Shown in pieces: positions 10,446 through 20,705 of a DNA stretch of 64,000 bases. Numbering within the stretch: position 1 is the stretch's first letter; each line of letters opens with the position of its first letter. This stretch comes from Ariolimax columbianus. Lineage: Eukaryota; Mollusca; Gastropoda; Stylommatophora; Arionidae. The position numbers were made by a program, and so were the translations under genes. The notes under the pieces were generated by a model. That model did no database searches and had not been told where the DNA came from. It saw only the letters and a list, made by a program, of their open reading frames with translations. Location: assembly GCA_036924085.1 (NCBI GenBank), contig JAVGWX010000004.1, positions 78,880,941 through 78,944,940 on the forward strand. The letters run 5' to 3'.

Positions 10446-10499
10446 AATTGTAAATAATTAATTAAATTTTGTTGTGTTTCCTTTTTTTTCCCCCTAAGA

Positions 10500-10600
10500 C
10501 AGGTATGCATTGTAGTGTGCTTTGTGCCTAATGGCCCTGTGCATCCGACTTCAGATCACATTTTTTAATGCAGCCTTACTGTGTCGGGTCCAAACCCAAA
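10500..10600 (-). repeat. SINE-2 fragment
   Basis: gcattgtagtgtgctttgtg followed by ggccctgtgcatccgacttc matches, in the minus orientation, the SINE-2 segment at 39550-39610. Only the 3' part is present; the tRNA-like head is missing. Confidence 0.5.
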
Positions 10601-10689
10601 ATAGTTTTTTGAGATATGAGACAAGAACACATGCACCTCGATTCCTGACAGCAGTTGTTGCTGATCCATCTGTCTACGCATGTAATCTT

Positions 10690-11130
10690 GGGATATAGCA
10701 TGAGCATCACTTACCTACTTACTTACTTTCCGTGTCCGGCAGCCTAACATAGTATTGGATCAGAAATCAGCTGCCCTGGAATATCTTTTATTTCCTGCCC
10801 TGAGATCTGTCAAGGTACACGGTTCTTGCATTCTTGGGCAGTTAGACAGAGGTTCGGGGCCTTGATGGATTCACATTCGCAGACATCATCGTCATCCGCA
10901 TATCCCCATTTATTCAAGTTTGATCTACACCTGAATACTCCATTGTAATCTGTTCTGGTATCTCCACACAAGGTATGGCATATTATGCCCTGTCCCAAGT
11001 TCTTCTTTGATCTCCATCCATCCCTCACCATATCTTTGACGTCATTTTTTGTGTGTGGCTTTGTTTCTGGTTTATGAACTGAATAGTTTGAAAAAAACTG
11101 TTCCTTGATTTCAATCATCCCTTTTCTGGA
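10690..11130 (-). pseudogene. LINE C-terminal fragment (WRSKK/CHTLCG type)
   Basis: A minus-strand frame of 102 residues contains GWRSKKNLGQGIICHTLCGD, RTDYNGVFRCRSNLNKWGYA and a Cys-rich end (CECESI). The same motif in plus orientation is at 20706-21110 (EWRSKKSLQQGITCHTLCGE). The C-x-C plus downstream Cys layout resembles the terminal zinc-knuckle region after RT/RNase H in LINEs, but here ends in APNLCLTAQEC rather than H-x-L-x-C. Family not identified. Confidence 0.6.
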
Positions 11131-11678
11131 TTATATCCAAAAGGGGGGTTTCTCTGATCACCGAAAAATTATCATGAGCCGTTACAAACTCGTTATTGGA
11201 GAACATTCACCAAGGATAAAGAATGCAGCAGGAGAAGCTTTGAATAGCAACTATTTTTAAACAATTTTAATTAAAAAACTATAATTGCATTGTTTATTCA
11301 AATTGCTGAGGTTTATCCAGACTATTTATGTAGCTGAGGAATAAAGGTCACTTGCCCCTGCAGTCACAACACACTGTACAGGCTATGTGTTTTATTTTAC
11401 TTTCAGTAAGAAATGACCTATGCTGTGCCGATGTTTTAAATTCTTGTCCTCATGGTCAGAATGCCTACGCCTAAACCACTCCTGCTACCACACAAAACAT
11501 ATTTATTTTTTAAAGCTGAGACTATGTACAGTGATGTTTCTTACACATCATCCTCAACAACGGTGTGAGATATGGCACCAAAAAACAGAGTTAAACAAAT
11601 CTGTACTTCACCATGTTAGTGAAATAAAAAACAGGTATGGGATCACATCCCAGAAAGATGATGAGTTGCAGAGAGTAG

Positions 11679-12350
11679 TTGTTGGTTAATGCCCACAATG
11701 AGAATGTTTACTCTTTTGTGTGCCCTGAAAAGGGTTAAGTGGCAGGCTGTAGTAGCTTTAGGCTGTAGTAGGGGGTCGCTGTAGTCAAGAGGTTAAGGCA
11801 CTCGACTGTGACAGTGATGAACGGAAACGGTGGGCGATCGAATCCCGCAAGTTTCAAGCGACCCCTGGTCTCACGGGAGGTAAAACCAGAGTGCCTGCAT
11901 ACCAAGTTACCTCCAGTCGTCTCGACCAAAAGTCTTGCCACTGATCCAAGGTAACTCAGGTCAAAAGTGAGATTGATGACTAGCACATTCATTTCTTCAC
12001 TATAATCCAAATACAGCGGACATCATATTATTAAGACAAATCCGTCTGATGTGGGCCATCATCGCTTGCGATGAGCAATAACTTTTTTTTTTAGTAGCTT
12101 TCCTCACATCCCGTGCATCGCTGATGAAGGTGGACTGTGGTCCTCCAGACTGTTGTGCTATGCTTGGCTTCATCTGTGTGATGCTCACTACTAGGGGCAT
12201 CACGCCGATCCACATCTCATCAGCCAGACTGCCTTGAAAGCAGCCCGTTTCCCGGGAACGCTACATGAAGGAGAGACTGTGGTCTTGGTCAGTATATTGT
12301 GCCTGATGCAATGTCCTGGTCAGTATGTTGTACCTGACTCTGTTTCCCTA
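11679..12350 (+). mobile_element. rep-2 copy carrying a nested SINE-4
   Basis: Starts ttgttggttaatgcccacaa, with the rep-2 body tactcttttgtgtgccctga, gtagctttcctcacatccc, cagactgccttgaaa and the end block ttggtcagtatattgtgcct. It is interrupted at 11760-12091 by SINE-4. Confidence 0.75.
11760..12091 (+). mobile_element. SINE-4 copy with TSD
   Basis: tRNA-like head: tcgctgtagtcaagaggtta (A box) and gggcgatcgaatcccgcaag (B box, GATCGAATCCC) at 11832-11852. It ends in a run of ten T. The 10-bp tagtagcttt flanks it at 11750-11759 and 12092-12101, splitting a rep-2 copy at its gtagctttcctcacatcc block. Confidence 0.85.
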
Positions 12351-12429
12351 CAGAGAATAGTAAAAGATATACCACCACAAGCATACCTTAAAACACCAGA
12401 AATACTGGCAAAATAAAAAAAACCATACA

Positions 12430-12600
12430 GCCATAATGCAGAATTAAACAAGTCTTTACTTCACCATGTAAGTGAAATCAAAGACAGGTACAACCTCCCA
12501 GAAAAAAGACAAAAATTACAGAGAATAGTAAAAAATATACCACCACAAACATTCTTTAAAACACCAGAAAAACTGTAAAAATTAACTGTTAAACACCAAC
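12430..12600 (+). pseudogene. second copy of the unknown LHHVSEIK unit
   Basis: Plus-strand translation ELNKSLLHHVSEIKDRYNLP, EKRQKLQRIVKNIPPQTF and FKTPEKL then stop. It parallels the split unit at 11590-12416 in full. The two are tandem, about 15 bp apart after removing the insertion, so this looks like a local duplication. Confidence 0.5.
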
Positions 12601-12824
12601 AAAACTCCTTCCGCTCTCTTGACACCAGAAGCACGCTTAAATTGCTAACTGTGCAATTGAACTAAATTTGTTTCGTTTTATGAGCATTTCAGGATTTTAT
12701 TTTATTTAAATGGTAAGGGAAGTAACTCGTTTTTTTTTCATTTGAAAAAGCAAGAAATTGTGTTTGTTAAAAAAAACTGGTTAAATAGTTCTGAACTGTA
12801 AGAGTTAATAGATAATGCGACCAA

Positions 12825-12980
12825 AAGTTCAGATTCAGTTACTCTTATGTGGGCAGTCCAAAGAACTGTTGATGCCTATCCTAATGATTGGATACATTTA
12901 TATACTGATGGTTTTGCATTCAAGGTCACCATCAAAGCCGATGGTGGCATCTGTATACAGTACCCAGATAGATAAACATA
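12825..12980 (+). pseudogene. LINE-E RNase H N-terminal piece
   Basis: Plus-strand frame: VTLMWAVQRTVDAYPNDWIH then LYTDGFAFKVTIKADGG and IQYPDR before a stop. YTDG carries the first RNase H aspartate. It corresponds to the segment read on the minus strand at 2245-2150 and is continued at 14666-14985 on the far side of an inserted LINE-A. Confidence 0.75.
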
Positions 12981-12999
12981 AACACACAAACATACAACT

Positions 13000-14665
13000 A
13001 CTCTAAGTGAGATGTCAAGAAGATGGAAGAGGCAGCGAGCCACATAATCCGGAAAGATATTGTCAGAGGAACAGATGTTGAACAAGAGTGGGAGAGTTTC
13101 AAAACAGTTCTAGAAAAGCTAAAAGAGGAATGTGTTCCATGTAGGGAGGTAAACCCCAAGCGTAAAAAGTGGATAACTAGATTTGTAGCTAAGTGTAGAT
13201 AATGCCAAAAATAAAGCATGAAAAAAATATATAGAGGCAGATAAATCAAGAGGCATAATTAAAAAATTTGAACACGCAAAACATAGCTAAGGAAGTGAAT
13301 AAAACAGCAAAAATAGACTTAGAAGAAAAAAAAAATTGCTCAGAGGATTAAGACTGATAGTAAAAGCTTCTTTTCTTATGTTGGAAATAAACAAAGAACG
13401 AAAGACAAAGTAGGCCCTCTCATAGCACAGGAAAAATAATAAGTGAGAATAGAGAGGCAGCTAATCTACTCAATTGGAGTTGAAAGTGGATGAATGTCCA
13501 GGTCAAGGTGGTATTCATCCAAAACTGCTGTTTAAAATTAGAGACCAAATAGCGAAACTATATTATGTTCTCAATCACTTGCAGAAGGGATTGTTCCACG
13601 GGATTGGAAAGATGCAGGAATGATTCCCTTATTCATAAAGGGCAAAAAATCAGATTCAACAAATTATAGACCAGTGAGTTTAACAAGCATAGTCTATCAA
13701 TTGTTGAAGTCAATAATCAAAGAAAACATTGAAATACATTTAGACAAGTTTAATCTAATCAGAAATAGTCAGCATGAGGGAGATCATGCTTAACAAATCT
13801 ATAAGAATTCATGGAGGAGGTTACTAAAATAATAGATAAAGGAGAGCCAGTGGATGTCAATTATCTAGATCTTGTAAAGGCCTTTGATAGAGTACCTCAT
13901 CAAAGATTATTAAGAAAGTTAAAATCACATGGGATAGGTGGGGAAGTTGCCAAATGGATTGAAAATTGGTTAGCAGGAAGAAGGCAGAGAGTGGGCAGAA
14001 ATAAGGTTACTCTGAGTAGTGTGAAATAAAAAGTGGGGTGCCACAGGGCTTGGTTTTGAGACCAATTTTGTTTTTGATATATATAAACGATTTGGAAATT
14101 GAAATGGGATCCATGATTGCAAAATTCACTTAAAAACATAACACTATGTAGTGTCTCGCCTAAAGCAGAAGTGAATATATTGAGGTTGGATTTAGATAAA
14201 ATTCGAGAATGGTCTATAAGCTGGCAAATGGAGTTTAATGTAGATAAATGTATAGTCATCCACAGGGACAAAGCTGGTAGTGGGATTCGAGAATTACAGT
14301 TATGAGGAAAGAGTTAAAAAAAAACCGGCATATAGTGTCTAGAAAAGAGAAGAATTCAAGGTGACTTAATACAGGTTTAAAAGATAATTAGACTATAATA
14401 AATAAATAAATTAGACTATAACAAGTTTTACAACCACCTACAAGAACAAGAAGGCATAGCTACAATTTAACTAAAGAAAGGTCCAGATTAGATATAAGGA
14501 AATAATTTGTTAGTCAGAGAGTGGTGAATGCTTGGAATGCATTGCCACATGAAGTAGTGGAGGCAGGGACAATAAATTAATTTAAGAATAGATTGGATGC
14601 GCATAGCTTTTAGAGCAAGGTAATGTCAATAAAACTGATTGTATACAGACTCTTAAGATCCTTTG
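13000..14665 (+). mobile_element. LINE-A copy (RT region to 3' end), inserted in LINE-E
   Basis: The order of non-LTR RT motifs is present with frame breaks: linker with EWESFKTVLEKLKEECVPC (13090), GMIPLFIKGKKSDSTNYRPVSL-type block (13620-13690), an intact stretch 13811-14029 with VNYLDLVKAFDRVPHQRLL and IENWLAGRRQRV, then GVPQGLVL (14037), IYINDLE, a lost catalytic FADD box (near 14115), WSISWQMEFNVDKC and the 3' end with RSRLDIRK and VVNAWNALPHEVVEAG. The clade resembles CR1/L2. It interrupts LINE-E RNase H. The TTAAG-type tail is truncated here. Confidence 0.85.
13811..14029 (+). pseudogene. LINE-A reverse transcriptase palm fragment
   Basis: The longest open part of this LINE-A copy, 72 residues. 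LVKAFDRVPH holds the first catalytic aspartate (normally DFSKAFD.V.H), followed by LLRKLKSHGIGGEVAKWIE and LAGRRQRV. A stop follows before the SGVPQGSVLGP block. Its enzyme would copy LINE RNA at the nicked target in the nucleus; this copy is dead. Confidence 0.85.
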
Positions 14666-14985
14666 ATGAACTGTCTGATGCTTTCTGAAAGGCCTGCTCA
14701 AATTGTTAAGCTGAAGTAACTGCACTGGAATTTGTCATCTGCCATCTAAAGATGGTTTGAAATGCCTTTTCCTCAAAGGTGCAAAACATTGTTATTTTTA
14801 CAGACTTGATGTTCATCCTTCAAGTATTAAAAGATGCTGGACATTATAGACCTAATTTTATCCAAATCGACCCAGACACTGACGGCATTATCACCATACG
14901 TGTCATGAAAATAGTTATGGAGTGGGTCCGTGGGCACTCAAACACACCTGACACGGACAAGACAGACAAAATGTAAAGAAGGGAT
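14666..14985 (+). pseudogene. LINE-E RNase H C-terminal piece
   Basis: Continues the RNase H from 12980: FDELSDAF, AEVTALEFVICHLKM (catalytic Glu region), NIVIFTDLMFILQVLKDAG (third Asp) and MEWVRGHSNTPDTDK (end motif, normally GHSNIPGNEKAD). An in-frame stop lies after KACSNC. The join around the LINE-A insertion is good evidence for the order of events: LINE-E first, LINE-A later. Confidence 0.75.
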
Positions 14986-14989
14986 CAAA

Positions 14990-15225
14990 ACAAGTGCTGA
15001 GTGGTAAGATGTCGACCTTGGGTGCTGAAGCTCGCAGGTTCAAATCACGGCGGAGGCCGGAATTTTGTGACGTGGACTTTCGGATATTTTCCAAGATCTC
15101 TGAGTAGTAGAGATCAGATGTCCATGTGCAGTGTTGCGCATGTTATAAATTCCTCTACAGTTGGAAATTGAAAAGAGTAGGCTGGTACTAAACAACTAGC
15201 ACACACATGCAGATTCTATTATATG
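14990..15225 (+). repeat. SINE-3 copy
   Basis: Head: gctgagtggtaagatgtcga (A-box-like) and gctcgcaggttcaaatcacg (B box GGTTCAAATC) at 15031-15050, followed by the SINE-3 body (ccaagatctctgagtagtag, ccatgtgcagtgttgcgcat). 3' end truncated relative to the 6936-7445 copy. Confidence 0.75.
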
Positions 15226-15364
15226 GTGTTGGGTCATAGGGCAAGATCCGAGATGCTGCTGAATACATAACAAAACATGCCCAAAAAAAACAAAGATCCG
15301 TTTATTGAAGTTTCTACCACTTCATATTGAACAGCAGTATCTGGTGCAAATCTGCCTTAATCTT

Positions 15365-15715
15365 TTGGGGAACTGAGATACTATTCCGATCAGTCACAGC
15401 ATACTGACCAGGCATCGTGTCAGGGTCAGGTATAATATACTGACCAAGACCACTATCTCTCGTCCATGTAGTATCCCTGAAAACATGCTGTTTTCAAGGC
15501 AGTCTTGTTGGGAAGATGTGAATCGACAAGATCCCAGTAGTAGTGAGTGTCACATAGATGAAGTCAAGCATAGCACAACCGCCTGGGGGACCGCATTCCA
15601 CCTTCATCAGCACGCATGTGATGTGATGAAAGCTACTACAACTCACCACTTGCTTGATGTCCTTTTAGGGCGCACAAAAGAGTAAATTTACTCATTGTGA
15701 CCATTAAACAACAAA
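15365..15715 (-). repeat. rep-2 copy
   Basis: Reverse complement contains tactcttttgtgcgccctaa, gtagctttcatcacatc, cagactgccttgaaaacagc and, twice, the gtcagtatgctg/gtcagtatattat blocks. About 350 bp, lacking tandem amplification of the end. Confidence 0.75.
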
Positions 15716-15784
15716 AACAACAATACTTTAATCGTTTTTTAAACATCCACTCACACAATGTACGTAAACAACATACAAATGATT

Positions 15785-16015
15785 ATCTATCTATCTTCAG
15801 TCCACTTGTGTCGTTAGACGTCGTGGGGAGGTGTGGCTTCCTTTGTTTCATATTTTTTTAAAGCAAATAATCCATTGATGACTTTGCAAGGTTAATACCA
15901 GTATCTGTTAGGTAGCCCTTGCAAAATACGATCGCCTATTTATGGAACTGGTGGCGGTAGATGCATAAATTAGATAGGGCAAGTTGCAAGATATACCCGC
16001 AGCCTGTCAGATAAC
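15785..16015 (-). repeat. SINE-3 3' part
   Basis: cttcagtccacttgtgtcgt, cgtggggaggtgtggcttcc and acgatcgcctatttatggaa parallel 6930-7120. The tRNA-like head is absent. It ends 20 bp before the next DNAJC5 exon's acceptor region. Confidence 0.65.
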
Positions 16016-16038
16016 AAATTCTCTTTCTATGTCCATAG

Positions 16039-16191
16039 TTCAAAGAAATCAACCGAGCCAATGGGATTCTTTCAGACAGCACCAAGCGAGGCATCTATGA
16101 TCGCTATGGATCTATGGGTATTTACGCAGCCGAGCAGTTCGGAGAGGAAAATGTCAATACGTATCTCGTGCTGACTAGCGGCTGGTGTAAG
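16039..16191 (+). CDS. DNAJC5: DNAJC5, J-domain end and linker exon
   Basis: 51 codons: [20 protein letters not shown] then [20 protein letters not shown] and [11 protein letters not shown]. This is J-domain helices III-IV and the highly conserved linker before the cysteine string (human: ...[20 protein letters not shown]). The acceptor is atgtccatag at 16038. The conserved exon end is after the Lys codon AAG (16189-16191), where the human gene also splits WWAK/ALF, but the next bases are gcacgt, a GC donor. An alternative GT lies 4 bp further (16196) and would need an acceptor at 21604. Confidence 0.95.
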
Positions 16192-16195
16192 GCAC

Positions 16196-17210
16196 GTGAT
16201 GATTGTGCGTCCTGTCTGCCTACTGGTCTGTGTATATTTATCTGTCTGTCTCTATTTTTCAATATCTGTCTCCGTTGCTTTGACAGTCTCTCTTTTTTTT
16301 GTCTGTCTATGTTTTGGTTTATTTTTATTGATTTGTTATTTGTCTTCCCATTTCCTTGTCTATCCTACTCTTTCTTTGTCTCATCTTTCTGTCTTTTTCT
16401 TTGTTGTGTCTCTGTTTTTTTGTCAACCTCTCATTTATGGACTGTCTGTTTCTTTGTTTATTACTTTTTATTTGTAACATTTGTTAACTGTTTCCTTATT
16501 TCTTTGTCTGAATCTCTTTCTTTGTCTTATCTTCATTTCTTTGTTTTGTCTATTATTCTTTCCTCATCTCTCTCCACCCTTATTGACTCATTTCTTCTTA
16601 TTTATCTCATTTCTTTTCAATTGTTTATCTCTCTTTGTTGCATCTCTCTTTCTTTGTCTGGCTCTCATTATTTATCTATCTCTTTCTTTTTTACATCTCT
16701 TTGTCTATCTCATTATTTGTCTGTCTTGCTTTTTTTTGTCATTTTTCTCTGTGGCTATCTCTCTTGTCTATTTCTCACTCTTTGTGGGCCAAAGGGCAGG
16801 AGCCCATAGGCCGCTGGATCAATAACCAACCAACCAACCTCACTCTTTTGTTATATCTCTCATTGTCTATCACTATTTTTAGTCACCTTTCATTCCTTGT
16901 CAATCTCTCTTTCTTTGTCAAATCTCTCTTTGTCTGTCACTCTATTTTTTGTCAAATTTCTCTTTCTTTGTCTGTCTCTCTCTCATTGCCTATCTCGCTT
17001 TCTCTGTTACTCATCTTTTTTCTTTTTCTATCTCTTTTCTTTGTCTATCTCTCTTTTTTTGTCTCTCCTTCTTTGTCACATCTCTTTTTCTTTACATCTC
17101 ATTTGATATACCTATCGATCTTTCTTTCTTTTGTCTCTCATTATTATTTGTTGTACCCTCTCCCTTTCTTTGTCTGAAATTCAACTTCCTCTCCGTATAT
17201 ATATCTGTCT
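16196..17210 (+). repeat. 1-kb pyrimidine-rich tract in DNAJC5 intron
   Basis: Degenerate repeats of tctctttctttgtctgtctc-type units cover the tract almost without purine runs. A 50-bp interruption at about 16789-16840 contains ggccaaagggcaggag and ccaaccaaccaacc. Plus-strand ORFs of up to 231 residues (16114-16809) are Leu/Phe/Ser-rich artefacts of the composition. It begins immediately after the atypical donor. Confidence 0.85.
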
Positions 17211-17580
17211 GGCACACTTGCCAAGAAACTTATAACTGCCAAATAGGTTGGCAGTTGTAAGAAGCGATGTTCTGCAAAGGACATGCTACTTACATTTTCT
17301 TTCTCTCTCTCTTTCAATTTTTTTTATTGAACCCAGTCTCAACATCTAGCCACTTAAGTATGTGGATAGGAAGAATAAAAACTAATAACAAATGTGCACC
17401 CACGACCCACAAAATCAAGAAACCTTTTGTCTTATAAGATAGCAGAACAAAGTTCTAGTTAAAGATCTGCAGTATTTATTTTTATAGTATTGTGTATGCA
17501 GTTTGCAGCTGGTGATAAAATGATTACCAATATTTCTGTGCCTTTATCAGCAGGCTGTTGTTGTGTTGGTATATTTATCA
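17211..17580. other. intron sequence, nothing recognised
   Basis: DNAJC5 intron sequence with a short TTTCTCTCTC run near 17300; no other feature. Confidence 0.3.
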
Positions 17581-18000
17581 GTCAATATTTCCTAGTGTTA
17601 TTTGGGAAGTATGTGTGATTCCTGTCCTACCATATGATTCAGAGACTTGGACCCTACTTAAACAGGACATATCAAGACTCGATGCCTTTCACATGCGCAA
17701 CCAGCGACACATTCTCGGTTTGATCTTGCCCGCAGTGTTGAGGTCTCTGCAATGACGAATGTTTCCTTCAATCTTGGACACTCTGGTCCACGGCCGCCTG
17801 TCTGTGTTTGGGCATATGGTTTGACTGGACCAGAAAGTTCTGACTCACCAGATTATGCTTAAATCAATTACGTATAACAACGGGCTTCCCACTGATCGGC
17901 TGGGAGGGGCCGCCCCCGTTCTACATAGCTCCAACAGTCTCTCATTCAGCACTGGGCGAGGTTTGGCTACAAGCCTCAGAAAGGATTTACAATGCCTGAT
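17580..18000 (+). pseudogene. LINE RT C-terminal tail (ETWTLLK type)
   Basis: Reads VIPVLPYDSETWTLLKQDIS, RLDAFHMRNQRHILG, then in shifted frames SVFGHMV and a degraded end. This parallels 56730-57190 (VPVLLYGSESWTLLKHYLLR) and 40185-40600. It is the region after RT in CR1/L2-like LINEs. Confidence 0.75.
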
Positions 18001-18094
18001 TAGATTTCATCTCTCTACATCAATGTAGGGAAGTGTGTGGTCAACGTATTGTAGCATTGGTTTGCAAACTCAGTGAACCAAGCTCAAACCATGT

Positions 18095-18190
18095 CATGCT
18101 CAGTTTGAGAGACCAGGCATGTCAGGGGTATTTTCATGGTATGGCCGATTCTTCCAGTTGACCCAGCTGTAAATGGGTACCTGATGAAGT
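18095..18190 (+). repeat. SINE core-domain fragment
   Basis: ttgacccagctgtaaatggg followed by tacctg is the same core as at 20636-20655 (cccagctgtaaattggtacc) and the acccagccttaaatgg core in SINE-1. It resembles the conserved central domain found in several metazoan SINEs; the head here is unclear. Confidence 0.45.
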
Positions 18191-18669
18191 CGGGGCAAAT
18201 TCAGAGTTGCTACGGAGTTTGTGCTCTATCATTTGTACTTTCAGAAATGAAAGGGATTGAGCACCAATGGGGGAGCCCAGGTGAAATGAAATTGGTTCTG
18301 TGAGACATTTTTCTTTTTTCTATATGTAAGTTGGCTGCATCAGTCAAGATGGAGAAACAAAACAACCAAGGGAAATGTGGATATTCCATTACCTGACACA
18401 GGGACAAGAATCAACTTCCTCCACTAACAACATCCAAGATGAGACACAAAACAGCCAAGAGAAATGTGCATATTTCATTACCCTGCACATGGAGAAGAAT
18501 CAACCATTCAGTCACCAACATTCTATTAGAGCGAATGCTAACATCAGAGCCACGTGGAACAAAGTGATAAAGACCTATGGTCCACATCAAGCTCCTGGAA
18601 ACCGGCTGTGTCACTGTGTGATCCCCATAATTGTGAGCTCACTAAGGAACTTCAGAGAGAGCTAGAATA

Positions 18670-18890
18670 GTCAGAGTCAGATGAAACATACTGATCGAGA
18701 ACCTACTTCATGTTAACATCTCGGCTGTTTTACAGCGGTCTGATGGGAGTCGACACCGATTTCTATATTGGTGAGCTTACTGAGGAGCCTCACATTGCAC
18801 TACAGCCAGGAGGGCCCAGATCTACCTTGTCAAGTACACCTTGGGATGTAAAAAGAGCCACTGTAACCTGCCACCAAAGAAAAGTGATGA
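18670..18890 (-). repeat. rep-2 related fragment
   Basis: Shares ttgcactacagccaggaggg, tctaccttgtcaagtacacc and gatgtaaaaagagccac with 22710-22790, both corresponding to the reverse of the rep-2 body (tgatgaaggt, ctgtagtgcaat-type). Diverged. Confidence 0.5.
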
Positions 18891-19114
18891 AGAATTACAT
18901 TAACTCAACACCTGAAAGCTTGACGAACAACAGCAACCAAAATCTTATATGGAGACACAAAGCAGCTGAGGAAGTTGTATACATTCCTGGTATCAAGATG
19001 CCAAGTAGTGCATGAACTGAGAAGAACAAATCCTATTAGTTTTTATTAATATTTTTTTATTTATTTTTTATTATAATTTTGAAATGAATATATAAAAAAT
19101 AGCTGTACAGGTCA

Positions 19115-19350
19115 TTGATTCCGCAGCGAAGTGGTCAAGCCGTCGGCCTCGTGATCAGGTGGTGTGGGTTCGACTTCGGACTCCGCCGTCTTTTTCACAG
19201 GTGCTTGATGCAGAGTCCCCTGCATCTCGTAGTCGCCCCCTAGTCGTCTTGTCTTTGACTTACCACTGGGGTCGGGTGGCATGAGTGATGATAAAAAGTA
19301 GCGCAGTTAATCCTAATTAAAAATAGCGCTAGCAAAATAAATTATGCCAT
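19115..19350 (+). repeat. tRNA-headed SINE
   Basis: ttccgcagcgaagtggtcaa (A box) and ggtgtgggttcgacttcgga (B box GGTTCGACTTC) spaced as in a tRNA, followed by a short body and an AT-rich end near 19340. Family not matched elsewhere in the window. Confidence 0.7.
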
Positions 19351-19361
19351 CATCGTCTACA

Positions 19362-19700
19362 ATGGACGGCAGCCTTTGCCTAGATGTCAGCGACCTGAAG
19401 CTGGCTGCTAGCCTCTCAGCGACCCAGAGCTCACAAAACCCTTCTCTACCTCCAGGTGGTGAACCTGGATAACAGGACAGACTGACTAAGGAGAAGCGAT
19501 TGAAGAAGGGAGGGTTACCTGGTACCCAAAAATGTCATGCTGAAGTCGGATGTGTTGGTACTGAATGGTGCAAATATCGCAATCAAGCTGTAAACTTCGA
19601 CACAGCGCATTCTGTTCTCTGGAATACATCTTGCTACTTGCACAGTCCTTTTTGGGGCTTGGTAGGGGGAGTTTGTGAACAAACGACGAAGTAGTAGTAT
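19362..19700 (+). repeat. rep-3 copy
   Basis: gatgtcagcgacctgaagct, cctggataacaggacagact, aaggagaagcgattgaag, tgctgaagtcggatgtgttg, gcaaatatcgcaatcaagct and ggggcttggtagggggag follow the rep-3 order seen at 42050-42387. Confidence 0.8.
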
Positions 19701-19959
19701 ATATTTCACTGCCTGGTCGAATATGTGTTTCCAGCATTTGCAAAGATGAATAAGGAGGGTTGGGTATGGGGCTAGCTATGCCATACTATAGAAACTATAA
19801 GCTATAATGTAAAGAAAGAAGATCGCCAAATGTTACAGTAGCAGAGAAGCGATTTATTCAGCATGCCACGGAGAAGAGAATCGACACCCTATATGAAGAT
19901 ACACATGATTTGAAATTTTAAGATAAGGTCACGAATGTCAACCTGTTAGAAAGATCTGG

Positions 19960-20345
19960 ACAGATATCTGTGGAACTTCTGCTGGGGGCATTGGTACAGG
20001 GCCAAGCCTATATTATTATACGGTACAGAAACATGGACTATGGACAAACAGTTGGAAAACAAAATAGAGGCCCTCAAAATGGGGTTATTTAGAAGGCTGT
20101 GTTGCATTTCGTTGAAAGAGAAACAAACAAATAGAGATGTCCTGACGAGAGTAGGCATGGGTAGAGAACTTTTGACAGACATTAAAATTAGACAAGTCAA
20201 ATATTTTGGTCATATAAAAAAACTTGATACTATATTGAAAACAATATTGAAGGGGAAGGTTGAAGGTCGGCGGACAAGAGGTCGACAGCCTTATAAATGG
20301 GAGAGCATCATCAAAAGATAAACTAATGACAGTCTGGCAGGGTGT
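19960..20345 (+). pseudogene. LINE RT C-terminal tail (GRRTRGRQ type)
   Basis: From the end of LLYGTETWTMDKQLENKIEA through LKMGLFRRLCCISLKEKQTN, RVGMGRELLTDIKIRQVKYF and GHIKK to VEGRRTRGRQPYKWES. The order YG.ETWT / R+L / TN+.V / +...GH / GRR.RGRQ..+W matches LINE tails, as at 2590-3149 and 53495-53720. Open for 93 codons (20040-20321), but 5'-truncated. Confidence 0.8.
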
Positions 20346-20539
20346 ACCATCAAGATAAGAGACAGAGAATATTAGAGGTCCATTGCAGTCAACCTTCATT
20401 CGGAAGACAGCACTTGAATTGATTGATTAAAAGCCTATATGCAAGTTACTGCAGACAAAGGGTACCTGCTACACAAATAATCTAGAGCAGAAGACTCTCA
20501 AACTCATGGTTTTTTTGTAGTCTGCAATTCACGTGTTGA

Positions 20540-20705
20540 TTATGGAGTAGCCTGCTGCGTAGTGACTGAGTGGGTTAGAGAACTCACTTCTCATGGTAAA
20601 GTTACCTCGGCCTCACGACATTCCAGTCTGCCCAGCTGTAAATTGGTACCTGGCTAGCTTATAGTAATGCAGTGAGAAAGGGACAAGCCAGCTCGTCTAA
20701 AAAAA
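20540..20705 (+). repeat. tRNA-headed SINE with core domain
   Basis: gcgtagtgactgagtgggtt (A-box-like), a poor B box, then cccagctgtaaattggtacc, the same core as other SINEs here. It runs into the LINE fragment beginning at 20706. Confidence 0.5.

Larger units (their letters stand above)
11572..12416 (+). pseudogene. unknown peptide-coding unit, split by rep-2
   Basis: Plus strand at 11590-11678 reads ELNKSVLHHVSEIKNRYGIT then DDELQRVV, and at 12351-12416 continues QRIVKDIPPQAYLKTPEILA K. The two halves are separated by a rep-2 insertion (11679-12350) with a near-perfect cagaga(g/a)tag duplication at 11669-11678 and 12351-12360. An uninterrupted second copy of the same unit follows at 12430-12600. 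The protein is not recognised; conservation between copies at the peptide level (LHHVSEIK, RIVK.IPPQ, KTPE) suggests former coding function, possibly the end of a mobile-element ORF. Confidence 0.5.

Noticed and set aside
16114..16809. 231-residue ORF that extends the DNAJC5 exon into Leu/Phe/Ser repeats
   Set aside because: After SGWCK the similarity to cysteine string proteins stops and the rest is the C/T-rich tract; the cysteine string exon is found at 21598 instead.
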